Positions 1 through 7,538 of a DNA stretch of 41,550 bases are shown piece after piece. The stretch is from CAZRVH01 sp964603635. Lineage in GTDB: Bacteria > Patescibacteriota > Gracilibacteria > Peribacterales > Peribacteraceae. A program made the position numbers and the translations under genes. Position 1 is the stretch's first letter. Each line of letters opens with the position of its first letter. The notes beneath the pieces are model-generated. The model worked only from the letters and a program-made list of their open reading frames with translations, had not been told where the DNA came from and ran no database searches. The stretch spans positions 1 through 41,550 of the forward strand of contig CAZRVH010000010.1 of assembly GCA_964603635.1 (NCBI GenBank). Reading direction: 5' to 3'.

Positions 1-89
1 CCCGCACGGACCGCATCTGCAAGTACAACCAGCTCCTGCGCATCGAGGAAGAACTGGGAAGCAAGGCACGCTACGTCAGCCCGTTCTAA
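1..89 (+). CDS. eno: Enolase, C-terminal end (partial)
   Basis: Only the last 28 codons are inside the window; the frame is set by the TAA at 87-89. The residues read RTDRICKYNQLLRIEEELG and end in SPF. This matches the enolase C-terminus, where the R-x-x-R-x-x-KYNxLLxIEEELG helix closes the barrel domain. Enolase converts 2-phosphoglycerate to phosphoenolpyruvate in glycolysis. The active site lies upstream of the window and cannot be checked. Triose-phosphate isomerase and pentose-phosphate genes occur further along, so a lower glycolytic route is plausible. An intrinsic terminator follows within 25 nt. Confidence 0.85.
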   Translation, partial: RTDRICKYNQLLRIEEELGSKARYVSPF

Positions 90-109
90 GCACGATCAAC
101 CATCGAAAT

Positions 110-136
110 GAAAACGCTCCGCGAGGGGCGTTTTTC
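110..136. terminator. Intrinsic terminator between convergent genes
   Basis: AAAACGCTCC, a GCGA loop, then GGGGCGTTTTT form a 10-bp stem with one G-T pair and a T run. The A run on the other side makes it usable on both strands, serving eno (+) and the phosphatase gene that converges at 139 (-). Confidence 0.85.
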
Positions 137-138
137 GA

Positions 139-735
139 TCAGTGGAGGAGACGCCATTTTCCGCCTTCAACAACGAAATGCATGATGCCTTCATGGCTGA
201 TGTCCGTGTGGGCCTTCAATGAGAGATACATCCAGGGCTCCAGTTTTTCCCCGAACAGGATGATGCACAGGAACATGCGGATGAAATCCCCGTGCGTGAC
301 GACCAAGACGTTCTCGGCATCGATCTGCCCCAGGAACTCCTTCGCCTTGCGTGCGCGTTCGCTGAACAACGCGAAGGTATCCTCGTCGGAATGCCGGTAG
401 TGCGTATCATGGTACCGTTCCTCGATCATCTTCTTGATCGCGACGACCTCGGGCTCATGGATATGCCTACCCTCTATTGCCGTCGGGCGTTTCACCTCAA
501 CAAACAGTTCGGAAAATTCAACCGGCAAACCCACCGTTTCCGCGATGATCTCGGCTGTCTGTTTTGCCCGTACGTAAGGGCTGGCCACAATTCGATCGAT
601 CTTCATTTCATTTAAACGCTTTGCATACGCGGCAGCATGCTGCCTGCCGAGGTCCGACAGCTCGACCGCATGGTTCTGATGCAAACGGGACGCATTGCCG
701 GCGCTTTCCCCGTGGCGGACGACGTAGACGTTCAT
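139..735 (-). CDS. Histidine phosphatase family protein (phosphoglycerate-mutase-like)
   Basis: A 198-residue protein of the histidine phosphatase superfamily. The N-terminal RHGES motif (residues 7-11) contains the nucleophile His8, and the second catalytic histidine is in VVTHGD (His148). The ASPYVRAKQTAEII segment (about 51-64) is the usual phosphate-pocket arginine helix. The length fits the small cytosolic branch (GpmB/CobC/PhoE-like), whose substrates range from phosphoglycerate to nucleotides; the substrate cannot be read from sequence. It converges on enolase, which makes a glycolytic role possible but not proven. The ATG at 735 has TATAAT six bases upstream and no Shine-Dalgarno, so the mRNA is probably leaderless. 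Confidence 0.85.
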   Translation of the reverse strand: MNVYVVRHGESAGNASRLHQNHAVELSDLGRQHAAAYAKRLNEMKIDRIVASPYVRAKQTAEIIAETVGLPVEFSELFVEVKRPTAIEGRHIHEPEVVAIKKMIEERYHDTHYRHSDEDTFALFSERARKAKEFLGQIDAENVLVVTHGDFIRMFLCIILFGEKLEPWMYLSLKAHTDISHEGIMHFVVEGGKWRLLH

Positions 736-741
736 GCATCG

Positions 742-747
742 ATTATA
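742..747 (-). promoter_or_regulatory. -10 element of a leaderless promoter (histidine phosphatase)
   Basis: Minus strand reads TATAAT-CGATGC-ATG. The perfect -10 is 6 nt before the start codon, so transcription should begin at or next to the A of ATG. No clear -35 is seen. Confidence 0.6.
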
Positions 748-798
748 CAGACATGCATCTTTAGGTCTTCACCCAATTCAAAATTTCATGAATAATCT

Positions 799-1494
799 TC
801 AAACACTGACTTCTGCGAAAGCCGGTAAGCCGGAGAGAATTTTGGCGCGCGCCTGGGACTGCACGCCTTCGATGGTATCCATCCCATCGATTGCAATGAT
901 TTTATTTTTTCCGCCGAAGTAATCCAGCATAATGCCAAGCTGCCTTTCGGAAATATCCAGACGGTTGCTACGCACAGTCGGATTCGTATCTTCCTGACGC
1001 ACTTTCTTCTTCGCCGCTTTCGCCCTCTCGCCGCGCGAGATCATGCGTTTTTCCGCCTCCTGCCTCGTGACGTTCAGAAAAACGATCGCATATTCCACCC
1101 TCAGTACACCCATAAGTTCCTCGAACCATCGCATCTGCTCTTCCATGCGCGGCGCTCCGTCGATGGCATACAGATCGGCACCCGTATTTTCCTCATGTAA
1201 CAGAACAATGCGTTTTTTAATCTTCTCCTCGATCATCTCATTCGGCACGAGTCTGCCCTCATTGCGTATCCGTTCAATCTTCTGCCCCCATTCGGTACGG
1301 CTCTCTATTTCTTGATCGACCATCTCCCCGGATCCGAATTTCGCCAATTTTCCCCCCACCTTTGCCAATTGTGCCGCCATACCTTCGACCAAGGTCCCCT
1401 TTCCGGCGGCAGGGTGTGAAATAATCCCGATGGTACGAAGCGGTTTACCAGTCACATCGACCAGTTCAGTCGTTGATGGGGCAGACAATTGCAT
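799..1494 (-). CDS. Adenylate-kinase-like nucleoside monophosphate kinase
   Basis: A 231-residue P-loop kinase with adenylate kinase architecture. The P-loop is SHPAAGKGTL (26-35), where the family normally has GPPGxGKGT, so the first glycine is replaced by His. The NMP-binding arginine motif is DGAPR (112-116; family DGFPR). RMISRGER (about 150-157) and RQEDTNPTVRSNR (about 166-178) occupy the LID and second-arginine region. These features point to phosphotransfer between ATP and a nucleoside monophosphate. A more canonical adenylate kinase lies in the secY cluster (30887-31441), so this is a divergent paralogue, perhaps with another NMP specificity. The roughly 18-residue N-terminal extension before the first strand is unusual. 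The ATG at 1494 has no evident Shine-Dalgarno. Confidence 0.75.
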   Translation of the reverse strand: MQLSAPSTTELVDVTGKPLRTIGIISHPAAGKGTLVEGMAAQLAKVGGKLAKFGSGEMVDQEIESRTEWGQKIERIRNEGRLVPNEMIEEKIKKRIVLLHEENTGADLYAIDGAPRMEEQMRWFEELMGVLRVEYAIVFLNVTRQEAEKRMISRGERAKAAKKKVRQEDTNPTVRSNRLDISERQLGIMLDYFGGKNKIIAIDGMDTIEGVQSQARAKILSGLPAFAEVSV

Positions 1495-1605
1495 AAGAGA
1501 TTCAGGAAAAAATCATATTCGTGTCGGTTCGTCCGAATCGGCGCGAGCCGCGTTTATAGCATGTGGATTTGCCTATCGCAAGGTCTTATCAAGCATTTTA
1601 CCCAG

Positions 1606-2193
1606 TCACTCCGTCACCGTCACGTATTCGAAGTGCGAGTAGCAGGCAGGCGCCTCCCCTCCCCCGGGTTCGTAGTCGCGGTTCAGCGTGATGGTCACCA
1701 GGTTGCGCGCATTGGACTTCAGGATGACCGCGGAATCGGCGAGGTTGATGTTGCGCGGAGACATGTAGGTATCGGCATCCGCCACATCGCTTTGGATCGT
1801 CTTGCCGTCGTCGGACACGCAGCCGAGCCCGATCATCCCCGGTCCCGCGTAGGAATTGCCTTCGTTATTGCCCAGAAACTCCTGCAACGCCGCGTTCGCG
1901 CCATCGGTGATATGGAAGAAGACGTACTGGTAGGTCTTGCAATCCGTTTCGCAGAACGGCTCCCTCGCCTCCCTTTTCGTTACGTATCCGGTCAGCGTCA
2001 CCATGCCCAGATACCCGTTGTCCGTCTTTTGGAATTCGACGGCCGATGCGGGACGCGATGCCTTCGCAACGGATGAGGCCACGGATGACGCACTCGACGA
2101 CGATGCGGATGAACCTTGATCGGAGGGCTGCCCCCAACAGGCGGACAGCAGCAAAAGACTGAAAAGGCCTACGGGGAGGGAAGCGATGCGCAT
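1606..2193 (-). CDS. Putative lipoprotein with Ser/Ala-rich linker
   Basis: A 195-residue protein with a type II signal peptide: MRIA followed by a hydrophobic stretch ending in LLSAC, so Cys19 would be lipidated and the protein anchored outside the membrane. A Ser/Ala-rich linker (about 26-45) leads to a globular C-terminal domain of roughly 140 residues. That domain has several cysteines (CETDC, GLGC, PACYS) that could form disulfides. It resembles compact beta-rich extracytoplasmic domains, but I do not recognise a family. It is separated by about 110 bases from the kinase-like gene downstream of it and lies divergent from the membrane protein at 2291. The intergenic stretch 2194-2290 is A+T rich and probably carries promoters in both directions. 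Confidence 0.6.
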   Translation of the reverse strand: MRIASLPVGLFSLLLLSACWGQPSDQGSSASSSSASSVASSVAKASRPASAVEFQKTDNGYLGMVTLTGYVTKREAREPFCETDCKTYQYVFFHITDGANAALQEFLGNNEGNSYAGPGMIGLGCVSDDGKTIQSDVADADTYMSPRNINLADSAVILKSNARNLVTITLNRDYEPGGGEAPACYSHFEYVTVTE

Positions 2194-2252
2194 ATGTACC
2201 TATTTTGACGGATAAGATGCCTTTTTCCTACGAGAAAGGGCTCTTTCGTTTA

Positions 2253-2281
2253 TTTACGTATTATATTAAATATGTTATAAT
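2253..2281 (+). promoter_or_regulatory. Promoter of the membrane-protein gene, near-leaderless
   Basis: TTTACG (2253-2258), a 17-base spacer, then TATAAT (2276-2281). The ATG at 2291 follows after 9 bases, so the transcript should start within about two bases of the start codon. Confidence 0.6.
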
Positions 2282-2290
2282 AATACATTA

Positions 2291-3187
2291 ATGCTCAAAA
2301 CACTCTTCACCCTCTTCTCGGTATTCTTCATCATCTGGGTCGTGTTCGGCACGGAGGCAGGTGACGCGAAGGGCGACAAAAAGAAATCCGACGGAAAAGG
2401 CGGAGGACTGCTGATCGGTTTGCTGTTCGCGCCGTTCGTATTGCTGGGATGGTTGATGTTCGGACTGGCGCAAATGCTCCTGGTCCTGACCCAGGCGATC
2501 GCCGCGCTGTGGGAGATGATCACTCCCATGTTCCGCACGCTCTTCGAATGGATCGGGAAACTAATCGAGTGGATCTGGGCGATGCTGAAGAAGTTGCTCG
2601 GCGGCATCCGCCCCCTTCTCTCCTACCTCGCGAAGGTGATTTCGTACGCATTGAAAACCGTCTGGAACGCGCTGGAGGGAATCTTGAGAGCGATCATCCG
2701 CATCCTGCGATCCGCCTTTTCGTTCATCGGAGACCTCATCCGCGATTTCCCGGGTGTCCTGCGTACCATTCGCAAGATCTTCAAGCCGTTGGCATGGCTG
2801 CTCAGGATGCTTCGTGACGCGCTCGGAAAAATCCTCGATATCCTCGTCTTTCTGACGGGCGGGGTAGTCGCGTGGATCGGGATGGGAAACAAAAAGACGA
2901 AGGAGTATGTCACGCGCGATATCGAAGATACCGACCCGACGCAACCGGCCGATCTGCTGCTCGCCGTACCGCTTGCGGTGGCCACCGGTGCGAAGCGCAC
3001 GAAGAAACGGTTGAAGGAAACGAAGGAAAGAGGCGGTATCGGCTTGTTCCCGAAGGCCGCGCGCCTCGCCGCGCACGATCCGTTGAAGAAAGGTATCATG
3101 AAGAAGCGAAAGGAATCCGATCCGCACGTGATGAAGCGCCTCCAGCACATCGGCTGGGAGACCCGCAGAAAGATGGGGAAGGCGTAG
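2291..3187 (+). CDS. Hypothetical membrane protein with amphipathic helical array
   Basis: A 298-residue protein of unknown family. One N-terminal membrane helix (about 2-20) is followed by a short Lys/Asp/Gly-rich hydrophilic stretch and a second hydrophobic block (about 37-70). Residues 70-195 form an unusual run of helices rich in Trp, Ile and Leu alternating with Lys/Arg, as in EWIGKLIEWIWAMLKKLL. These look amphipathic and membrane-surface-lying rather than ordinary transmembrane spans. A hydrophobic segment near 190-202 precedes a basic cytosolic-type tail. The sequence is low in complexity and could interact peripherally with membranes over its length. No enzymatic motif is visible, and the neighbours give no functional clue. 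Confidence 0.6.
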   Translation: MLKTLFTLFSVFFIIWVVFGTEAGDAKGDKKKSDGKGGGLLIGLLFAPFVLLGWLMFGLAQMLLVLTQAIAALWEMITPMFRTLFEWIGKLIEWIWAMLKKLLGGIRPLLSYLAKVISYALKTVWNALEGILRAIIRILRSAFSFIGDLIRDFPGVLRTIRKIFKPLAWLLRMLRDALGKILDILVFLTGGVVAWIGMGNKKTKEYVTRDIEDTDPTQPADLLLAVPLAVATGAKRTKKRLKETKERGGIGLFPKAARLAAHDPLKKGIMKKRKESDPHVMKRLQHIGWETRRKMGKA

Positions 3188-3305
3188 GTTTGAAATGAAT
3201 TGCATGGTAACAAAGGGGTTACTGAATTCCGCATTGTGGCCACAGAGTTTGACGTGAAAAATCCCATAGCTACGCAGGCTCAACCCATATCAAATTCTAG
3301 ATAAT

Positions 3306-4049
3306 TCATTCCTTCGCAATCTTCCAAAGCGTCATAAAGTATTGTCGGTAGCTCTCTGCAACCTCCTTGCTTTCAATCGTAATAACGATTGGCTCCTGTG
3401 CCCAAATAAGAATTGCGACAGTCGATCCGAAGATATTTGTACTTGTTAATACGGGAAAGCTCTCGGTGAGATACCTGTATTGCGCCAACTGTCGGAAGTT
3501 CTCATCCTTTTCCCGCTTGCTGATGAGTGCGCGCTGACTTTCAGAAGAAAGAAGTAAACGACGTATTCCCTTTTCGATCCGTCGTTTTTCCAGGGTACGG
3601 TAAGAGTCACCCATAACTTCATAGAAGAGGTCGCCCGAAGCACCCATCACATAGTACGTCTCGTCTTTCTTCAGTTCATCAATGCCTCGGAAGCGCAGGT
3701 TTCGCACTGCCTCCTTTCCCCTGGCAATACGAACCATTGCTTCTTTCGGAGATTGCAATAAAGCACTCATTTCCGGCAGGAGATCGGTCAGCTTCTGCAA
3801 TTTTCTCTTTTCCATCTCATGAAGGACGCGCGGGTGCTCAGCCTCGACATACTTACGGTGTTTGCGGGTCGTGACGATCACAAGTCCTCGAGCGGCCAGC
3901 TGGTCGATCGCCCTGTAGATTGTTTGTGGGTATTGTGCGGTTCGCGCAATCAGTTCAGAGATGGGCACCGAACCCATCGGCAACAATTCGAGATATGTTT
4001 CCGCTTCATGTGAACTCAGGCCGATCTGCAAAAGAGGTTCTATGGTCAT
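3306..4049 (-). CDS. TrmB-family winged-helix transcriptional regulator
   Basis: A 247-residue protein with the TrmB layout. The N-terminal winged helix has LSSHEAETYLELLPMGSVPI, then the recognition helix and wing around YPQTIYRAIDQL and RGLVIVTT. A short coiled coil (KRKLQKLTDLLPEM) and a PLD-like C-terminal effector domain follow. TrmB proteins bind palindromic operators and respond to small molecules such as sugars; the ligand here is unknown. The open frame extends to 4067, but I place the start at the Met at 4049. A promoter (TTGTTA-17-TAAAAT) has its -10 at 4058-4063, so the upstream ATG would lie before the transcription start. A perfect inverted repeat overlaps this promoter's -35, so autoregulation and control of the divergent gene are likely. 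Confidence 0.8.
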   Translation of the reverse strand: MTIEPLLQIGLSSHEAETYLELLPMGSVPISELIARTAQYPQTIYRAIDQLAARGLVIVTTRKHRKYVEAEHPRVLHEMEKRKLQKLTDLLPEMSALLQSPKEAMVRIARGKEAVRNLRFRGIDELKKDETYYVMGASGDLFYEVMGDSYRTLEKRRIEKGIRRLLLSSESQRALISKREKDENFRQLAQYRYLTESFPVLTSTNIFGSTVAILIWAQEPIVITIESKEVAESYRQYFMTLWKIAKE

Positions 4050-4057
4050 TTTGAGAT

Positions 4058-4086
4058 ATTTTATCAAATATTCAATTGTTTAACAA
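4058..4086 (-). promoter_or_regulatory. Promoter of the TrmB-like regulator (leaderless)
   Basis: On the minus strand TTGTTA (4081-4086), 17 bases, TAAAAT (4058-4063), 8 bases, ATG (4049). The -35 hexamer lies inside the left arm of the palindrome at 4079-4099. Confidence 0.65.
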
Positions 4087-4099
4087 CATATTTGTTAAA
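4079..4099. promoter_or_regulatory. Operator-like palindrome in a divergent promoter region
   Basis: Perfect inverted repeat TTTAACAA-CATAT-TTGTTAAA (8-bp arms, 5-bp centre). It covers the -35 of the minus-strand promoter and ends 3 bp before the -35 of the plus-strand promoter. It is well placed to repress both when bound, most simply by the adjacent TrmB-like protein (inference). Confidence 0.65.
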
Positions 4100-4102
4100 G
4101 AT

Positions 4103-4131
4103 TTGACTTGATGTATTTGCGTACATAAAAT
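4103..4131 (+). promoter_or_regulatory. Strong promoter of the gene divergent from the TrmB-like regulator
   Basis: TTGACT (4103-4108), a 17-base spacer, TAAAAT (4126-4131). Transcription would start near 4138, giving a leader of about 32 nt before the ATG at 4170 and excluding an upstream in-frame ATG at 4134. Confidence 0.7.
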
Positions 4132-4169
4132 GAATGTGTTCTAAATTTATATTACTTTCTATAACAAGT

Positions 4170-4913
4170 ATGTCTCACGAAAACCCACGCGGCTCAGACT
4201 CGGAACGCTCGTATTTCCACATTCATGTGGATGGCACTGAGTTAAGCCAGCAGACCCAATGCTTTCTCAGAGATCTGGGTTTATGGGAGGACAACTTTGA
4301 TGACAGCTATAACAATCCCATCGCTCCCATTCTGCATTGGACATGGAAGGGGCTGCAAACCCAAGCGACGGAAATGCGCCGAAAGATGTCTTCTATCCGG
4401 GGCTTTTTAACGGCATGTGGCTTCAGTGCCGAAGAGGTTTCTCAGGGTGAACTACCCCACGTTTACGCAGGAGATCCATCAATATTTAGGGGATATGTTG
4501 AAGTTGAGGCTATTCCGGATGACATTGACGTAGAAGAAAAACCCTTCAAGGAGGGCGTATCTATTCCATTCGTGTTGGAGATGAGGCCCATCGAATCGGC
4601 TTTCAGACAGTCAGAGGTTCACGTTGTCATGGATGAAGACGGATCTGATCCCCGTCTGCACAGGGCCCTTCTGGCAATGGGAATGTATGAGGCGCGCAAG
4701 CCACTCAAGACAGGTGGAATGCGTATGATCTATACGGCGCAAGCAGAGACAAGACAGACAATTGATGGATTACTTCCTGATCTCCTCCAATACCTAGTTG
4801 AGACAGGGGGAGGGAGGGGGCTCTCGGTAAAGCGCGAGCATATCGTTGATTTTGTCGCGACTCCGAACATAAGTGTGCCTCCGGTGATCTCTCGTATTAC
4901 GAAGGCATCATAA
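4170..4913 (+). CDS. Hypothetical protein with apparent internal duplication
   Basis: A 247-residue soluble protein I do not recognise. The two halves look related. Residues about 14-130 run YFHIHVDG, an LGLWE-type segment, a WTWKGLQTQ segment, then helix SSIRGFLTACG and RGYVEVEA. Residues about 145-240 repeat the pattern with EVHVVMDEDG, LLAMGMYEARK, MRMIYTAQAET, DLLQYLVETGGG and REHIVDFVA. This suggests a tandem alpha/beta domain duplication (inference by eye). No catalytic motif is visible. The start at 4170 (MSHENP) is chosen because the promoter at 4103-4131 places transcription start after the alternative ATG at 4134. It is transcribed away from the TrmB-like gene through a shared control region, so it is probably that regulator's target. 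Confidence 0.6.
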   Translation: MSHENPRGSDSERSYFHIHVDGTELSQQTQCFLRDLGLWEDNFDDSYNNPIAPILHWTWKGLQTQATEMRRKMSSIRGFLTACGFSAEEVSQGELPHVYAGDPSIFRGYVEVEAIPDDIDVEEKPFKEGVSIPFVLEMRPIESAFRQSEVHVVMDEDGSDPRLHRALLAMGMYEARKPLKTGGMRMIYTAQAETRQTIDGLLPDLLQYLVETGGGRGLSVKREHIVDFVATPNISVPPVISRITKAS

Positions 4914-5058
4914 GCTTTTTGGCTTCAGTTGAAGAAGCGCGCCAAAAGGCATTTCAACAGCCTCAGGAAGCCCAATTCCAGGTTGCCCTGCGTGTTAATA
5001 TTGCTACACTTTGGTCCCTCGGTCCTTTCTTTATGAATGGATCCTCGTTGAAACACCT

Positions 5059-5145
5059 GCCCAGGTGGCGGAATTGGTAGACGCGCACGATTGAGGGTCG
5101 TGTAAGAGCAATCTTGTGGAAGTTCGAGTCTTCTCCTGGGCACCA
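5059..5145 (+). tRNA. tRNA-Leu (GAG)
   Basis: Class II tRNA with a 7-bp acceptor stem GCCCAGG/CCTGGGC and discriminator A, followed by an encoded CCA (5143-5145). The anticodon stem CACGA/TCGTG encloses TTGAGGG, giving anticodon GAG. A long variable arm and the T-loop TTCGAGT are present, as expected for leucine tRNA. It stands alone between two protein genes. Confidence 0.95.
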
Positions 5146-5206
5146 TCATTATTCTCATATTCATCGGAAATATTTTTCTTGAGAGAAAGCGACATTCCGG
5201 ATCGTT

Positions 5207-5402
5207 TTGAACGTGCGTCGCTTGCATTCTAAAAAACCGGCGCTAGAGTGCGGCCAATGACTCGTGTCAGCGCTCTATCCCCGGCCGTTTCAAATCACGC
5301 CTATCATTGGTTTGGTTTTGCATGCCTGGGGATCGGACGCAGTTGATCGAGCATTGATGCTTGCATACGACACGCCGCTCCCTTGGGACGCGGCGTTTTT
5401 TG
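5207..5402 (+). ncRNA. Candidate small RNA with its own promoter and terminator
   Basis: Between tRNA-Leu and the next gene there are about 325 bases with no credible reading frame. TTGAAC (5207-5212), a 17-base spacer and TAAAAA (5230-5235) would start a transcript near 5242. A strong intrinsic terminator ends it near 5402, giving about 160 nt. Self-complementary segments include GGCGCT/AGCGCT with GAGT/ACTC inside it, CCAATGA/TCATTGG, and ATCCCC/GGGGAT. It does not carry the signature bases of SRP RNA, RNase P RNA or tmRNA. It could be a 6S-like RNA, a leader/attenuator of the gene at 5472, or simply tRNA-Leu trailer. Confidence 0.3.
5371..5401 (+). terminator. Strong intrinsic terminator
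   Basis: ACGCCGC-TCCC-TT-GGGA-C-GCGGCGT followed by T6 is an 11-bp stem with one bulged C. It lies 70 bases upstream of the ATG at 5472, which argues that gene has its own promoter downstream or is attenuated here. Confidence 0.85.
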
Positions 5403-5471
5403 TACGCAATCGATCCTTCAAAGAACCGGCATTTCATTCCAAGTTTCGAACCGAACGAAAGGAAAACGACG

Positions 5472-6518
5472 ATGGATACGAAGATGGAAGCATTGGAACA
5501 GGATGTTTCGTGGCTGCGAAACGAAGTAGCCACGCGAAAGAGGAAGGCGGTCGATACGTGCGCCGCGCTGGATCGTTTCGCGACGGACTATCGTGGCGTT
5601 CCGGATTTCTGCAGACGCACGGACGAGTGGATGCCCGCGTATGGCAACGGCACCACGTTCTTCCTGGCACGGCAGGTTGCGAGCGTTTCGCTGGAACATC
5701 TCTGTGCGGAATTCCTGGCGCAGGGAATGGGCACGGACATGGATGTCCGCGCGGAAGTGGTGGAATTCACGGGCGACTGCTGGGCCGCGAACAGCCACAA
5801 GAACAGTCTCGTGAATCTGCCCGTGATGACGTCCTTGAAGGACGGAAAAGCACGTGTACGGACTGTCCGTGTCCTGCCGCAGGCGCAGCGTCGTCGCCTT
5901 GCCATGAACCCCCTCCTGTCATCGCTGCAAGCGCAACTGAAGCGCGAGCAGTGGGGGTTGGACTTTACGGGGCCGCTGCCGGAGTTTCACAAACTCCTAC
6001 GGCAAAAGGCGGGGAGCAGCAACGGGTGCGGATATGATGTCTCGACGCTGTGGTCCGACTGCCTGTCCGATAGCATGTTGCCCCCGGAAAGCGCTTTCGT
6101 GGAAGTGGAAGGATGCGCGCAGCGACGGAGCATGCCCTGTCTCGACAAGGGGGGATACGTCAGGCCGCCCGCATCGTGGTACTACCTGTTGTACCTCAGC
6201 CTGTTCCTCACGGGTGACCGCGTGTTATTGGCGACGACGCTGGAGGAAGACAATGTCTCCATCCAGACGTTGTTCGAGGAGAGCATCGCCCTCATCGAGC
6301 GTCAGACAGGTGTGAAGCCCCTGATTGTCTGGCTTCCGCACCATTCGGAAGAAATCGTTCGGGACTCGGGGAAGCCGTTGGATTTCACGGAAATCAACCC
6401 AGCCGTTTTTGCGGACGACTGGAGAACGTTGGTCTCGGTTCCGTCCGATGCGCCGAACATGTACGCGACGGCCCTGTCCGTCATGCATCAGTTGGCAAGG
6501 CTACCCATACCGGAATGA
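5472..6518 (+). CDS. Hypothetical protein, 348 residues
   Basis: No family recognised. The N-terminus (about 1-30) is a charged heptad-like helix (METKM-type start, LEQDVSWLRNEVATRKRKAV) that may be a short coiled coil. The rest is a mixed alpha/beta soluble protein with several cysteines and a hydrophobic WYYLLYLSLFLTG segment near 240-255, too isolated to call a membrane span with confidence. The frame is open from 5361, but the strong terminator at 5371-5401 lies inside that extension. I take the ATG at 5472, which is preceded by an AAAGGAA purine run. It reads towards the M28 peptidase gene with a weak terminator-like hairpin between them. Confidence 0.6.
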   Translation: MDTKMEALEQDVSWLRNEVATRKRKAVDTCAALDRFATDYRGVPDFCRRTDEWMPAYGNGTTFFLARQVASVSLEHLCAEFLAQGMGTDMDVRAEVVEFTGDCWAANSHKNSLVNLPVMTSLKDGKARVRTVRVLPQAQRRRLAMNPLLSSLQAQLKREQWGLDFTGPLPEFHKLLRQKAGSSNGCGYDVSTLWSDCLSDSMLPPESAFVEVEGCAQRRSMPCLDKGGYVRPPASWYYLLYLSLFLTGDRVLLATTLEEDNVSIQTLFEESIALIERQTGVKPLIVWLPHHSEEIVRDSGKPLDFTEINPAVFADDWRTLVSVPSDAPNMYATALSVMHQLARLPIPE

Positions 6519-6534
6519 ATGCACCGTTCTGGGC

Positions 6535-6577
6535 CGAGGGGAGTGTCGGTTTGCGCCGCCACTCCTCCTCTTTTTTC
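6535..6577 (+). terminator. Weak terminator-like hairpin
   Basis: GGAGTG (6540-6545) pairs with CACTCC (6560-6565), and a C/T-rich stretch with T6 follows. The stem is short and the loop 14 nt, so this is only a candidate for the end of the 5472-6518 transcript. Confidence 0.4.
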
Positions 6578-6593
6578 ATCTTACACCATCCTT

Positions 6594-7538
6594 ATGACAT
6601 CCCTATCATCCATCATCGAGAAGCTCGTGTTTCTCGGCGAACGCCAGTTGCAGGGCGAAGCAGCCGCGATGCAGATCCTGTGCCAAGAGCTAGCGGCCAG
6701 GAAGATCTCCTACGATCTCCAGGTGCTTCCCATCACCGTCCCCGTCTGCCGCTCGGCCGTACTCATGGTGGACGGAAAGGAGATGCCCTGCGCCGGAACG
6801 AGTTTCTCTTCGGGAAAGATCGCCGGGAAGGACAGCGTTCTGAGTTCCGCCTTGCCGATGGCGGAGAGCCCCGATCTGCCAAACATCAACGTGAATCCCT
6901 CCTGCCCCGTCGTCTCGCGCGGAAACGTCTATCGGAAGCCGGCGATTGCGGTATCGCACGACGTGCTGAAAAAGATTCTCGACGCGCGGGACGTGGAAGC
7001 GACCGTCGAAACGGATCTGATCCCCTACGAGGCTCACAACATCATCTGTGGAAATCGCACGGATCCGCGCACCATCATCTTCACGCACTACGACAGCATC
7101 GGGCCGGGGGCGAATGACAACGCGAGTGGAGTGGCCGCGACGCTTGAAGCGATTACCCGGGATCCGACGATCCTCGAACGCACGCTCATCGTGTTCTCCG
7201 GAGCGGAAGAACTCTCGACGGATATGCCGTACTACTGGGGCGCCGGTTACCGCGCGTTTATCGAAGCGAACCGGCAGACGATGAATCTCGCATCGGCGAT
7301 TCTGGTCGTCGACAGCGTGGGTAACGGACCTATCGAGAAAATCCGCGAGCCGAGCGTCATTCGCAGGGCGTTTCCCATCGGCGACAGGACGGATCTCGTT
7401 GCGAAGACGACGCTGCTTACCGGGGATATCAACCAGCTCATACGCGTGTACCACAGCGAAATCGATACCGAAGATAAACTGTCCGAGGAATCAATCTTTC
7501 GGGCATCTGATGCAATCATTCAAGTATGCAGATCGTGA
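6594..7538 (+). CDS. M28-family zinc metallopeptidase (aminopeptidase-like)
   Basis: A 314-residue protein with the M28 co-catalytic zinc site. His165 is in FTHYDSIGPG and the bridging Asp175 in GPGANDNASG. The catalytic pair Glu205/Glu206 is in FSGAEEL, Asp240 in VVDSVG and His287 in VYHSEIDT. All five ligand positions and the general-base Glu are therefore present. These enzymes release N-terminal amino acids or process small peptides. No signal peptide is seen at the ATG at 6594, so a cytosolic role is likely. The frame extends upstream to 6519 but directly abuts the preceding stop and includes a hairpin. Its stop codon abuts that of the ftsH-tail remnant on the other strand with no spacer. 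Confidence 0.85.
   Translation: MTSLSSIIEKLVFLGERQLQGEAAAMQILCQELAARKISYDLQVLPITVPVCRSAVLMVDGKEMPCAGTSFSSGKIAGKDSVLSSALPMAESPDLPNINVNPSCPVVSRGNVYRKPAIAVSHDVLKKILDARDVEATVETDLIPYEAHNIICGNRTDPRTIIFTHYDSIGPGANDNASGVAATLEAITRDPTILERTLIVFSGAEELSTDMPYYWGAGYRAFIEANRQTMNLASAILVVDSVGNGPIEKIREPSVIRRAFPIGDRTDLVAKTTLLTGDINQLIRVYHSEIDTEDKLSEESIFRASDAIIQVCRS

Noticed and set aside
4925..5227. Minus-strand frame over tRNA-Leu
   Set aside because: It spans an intact tRNA and has no similarity or start signal.
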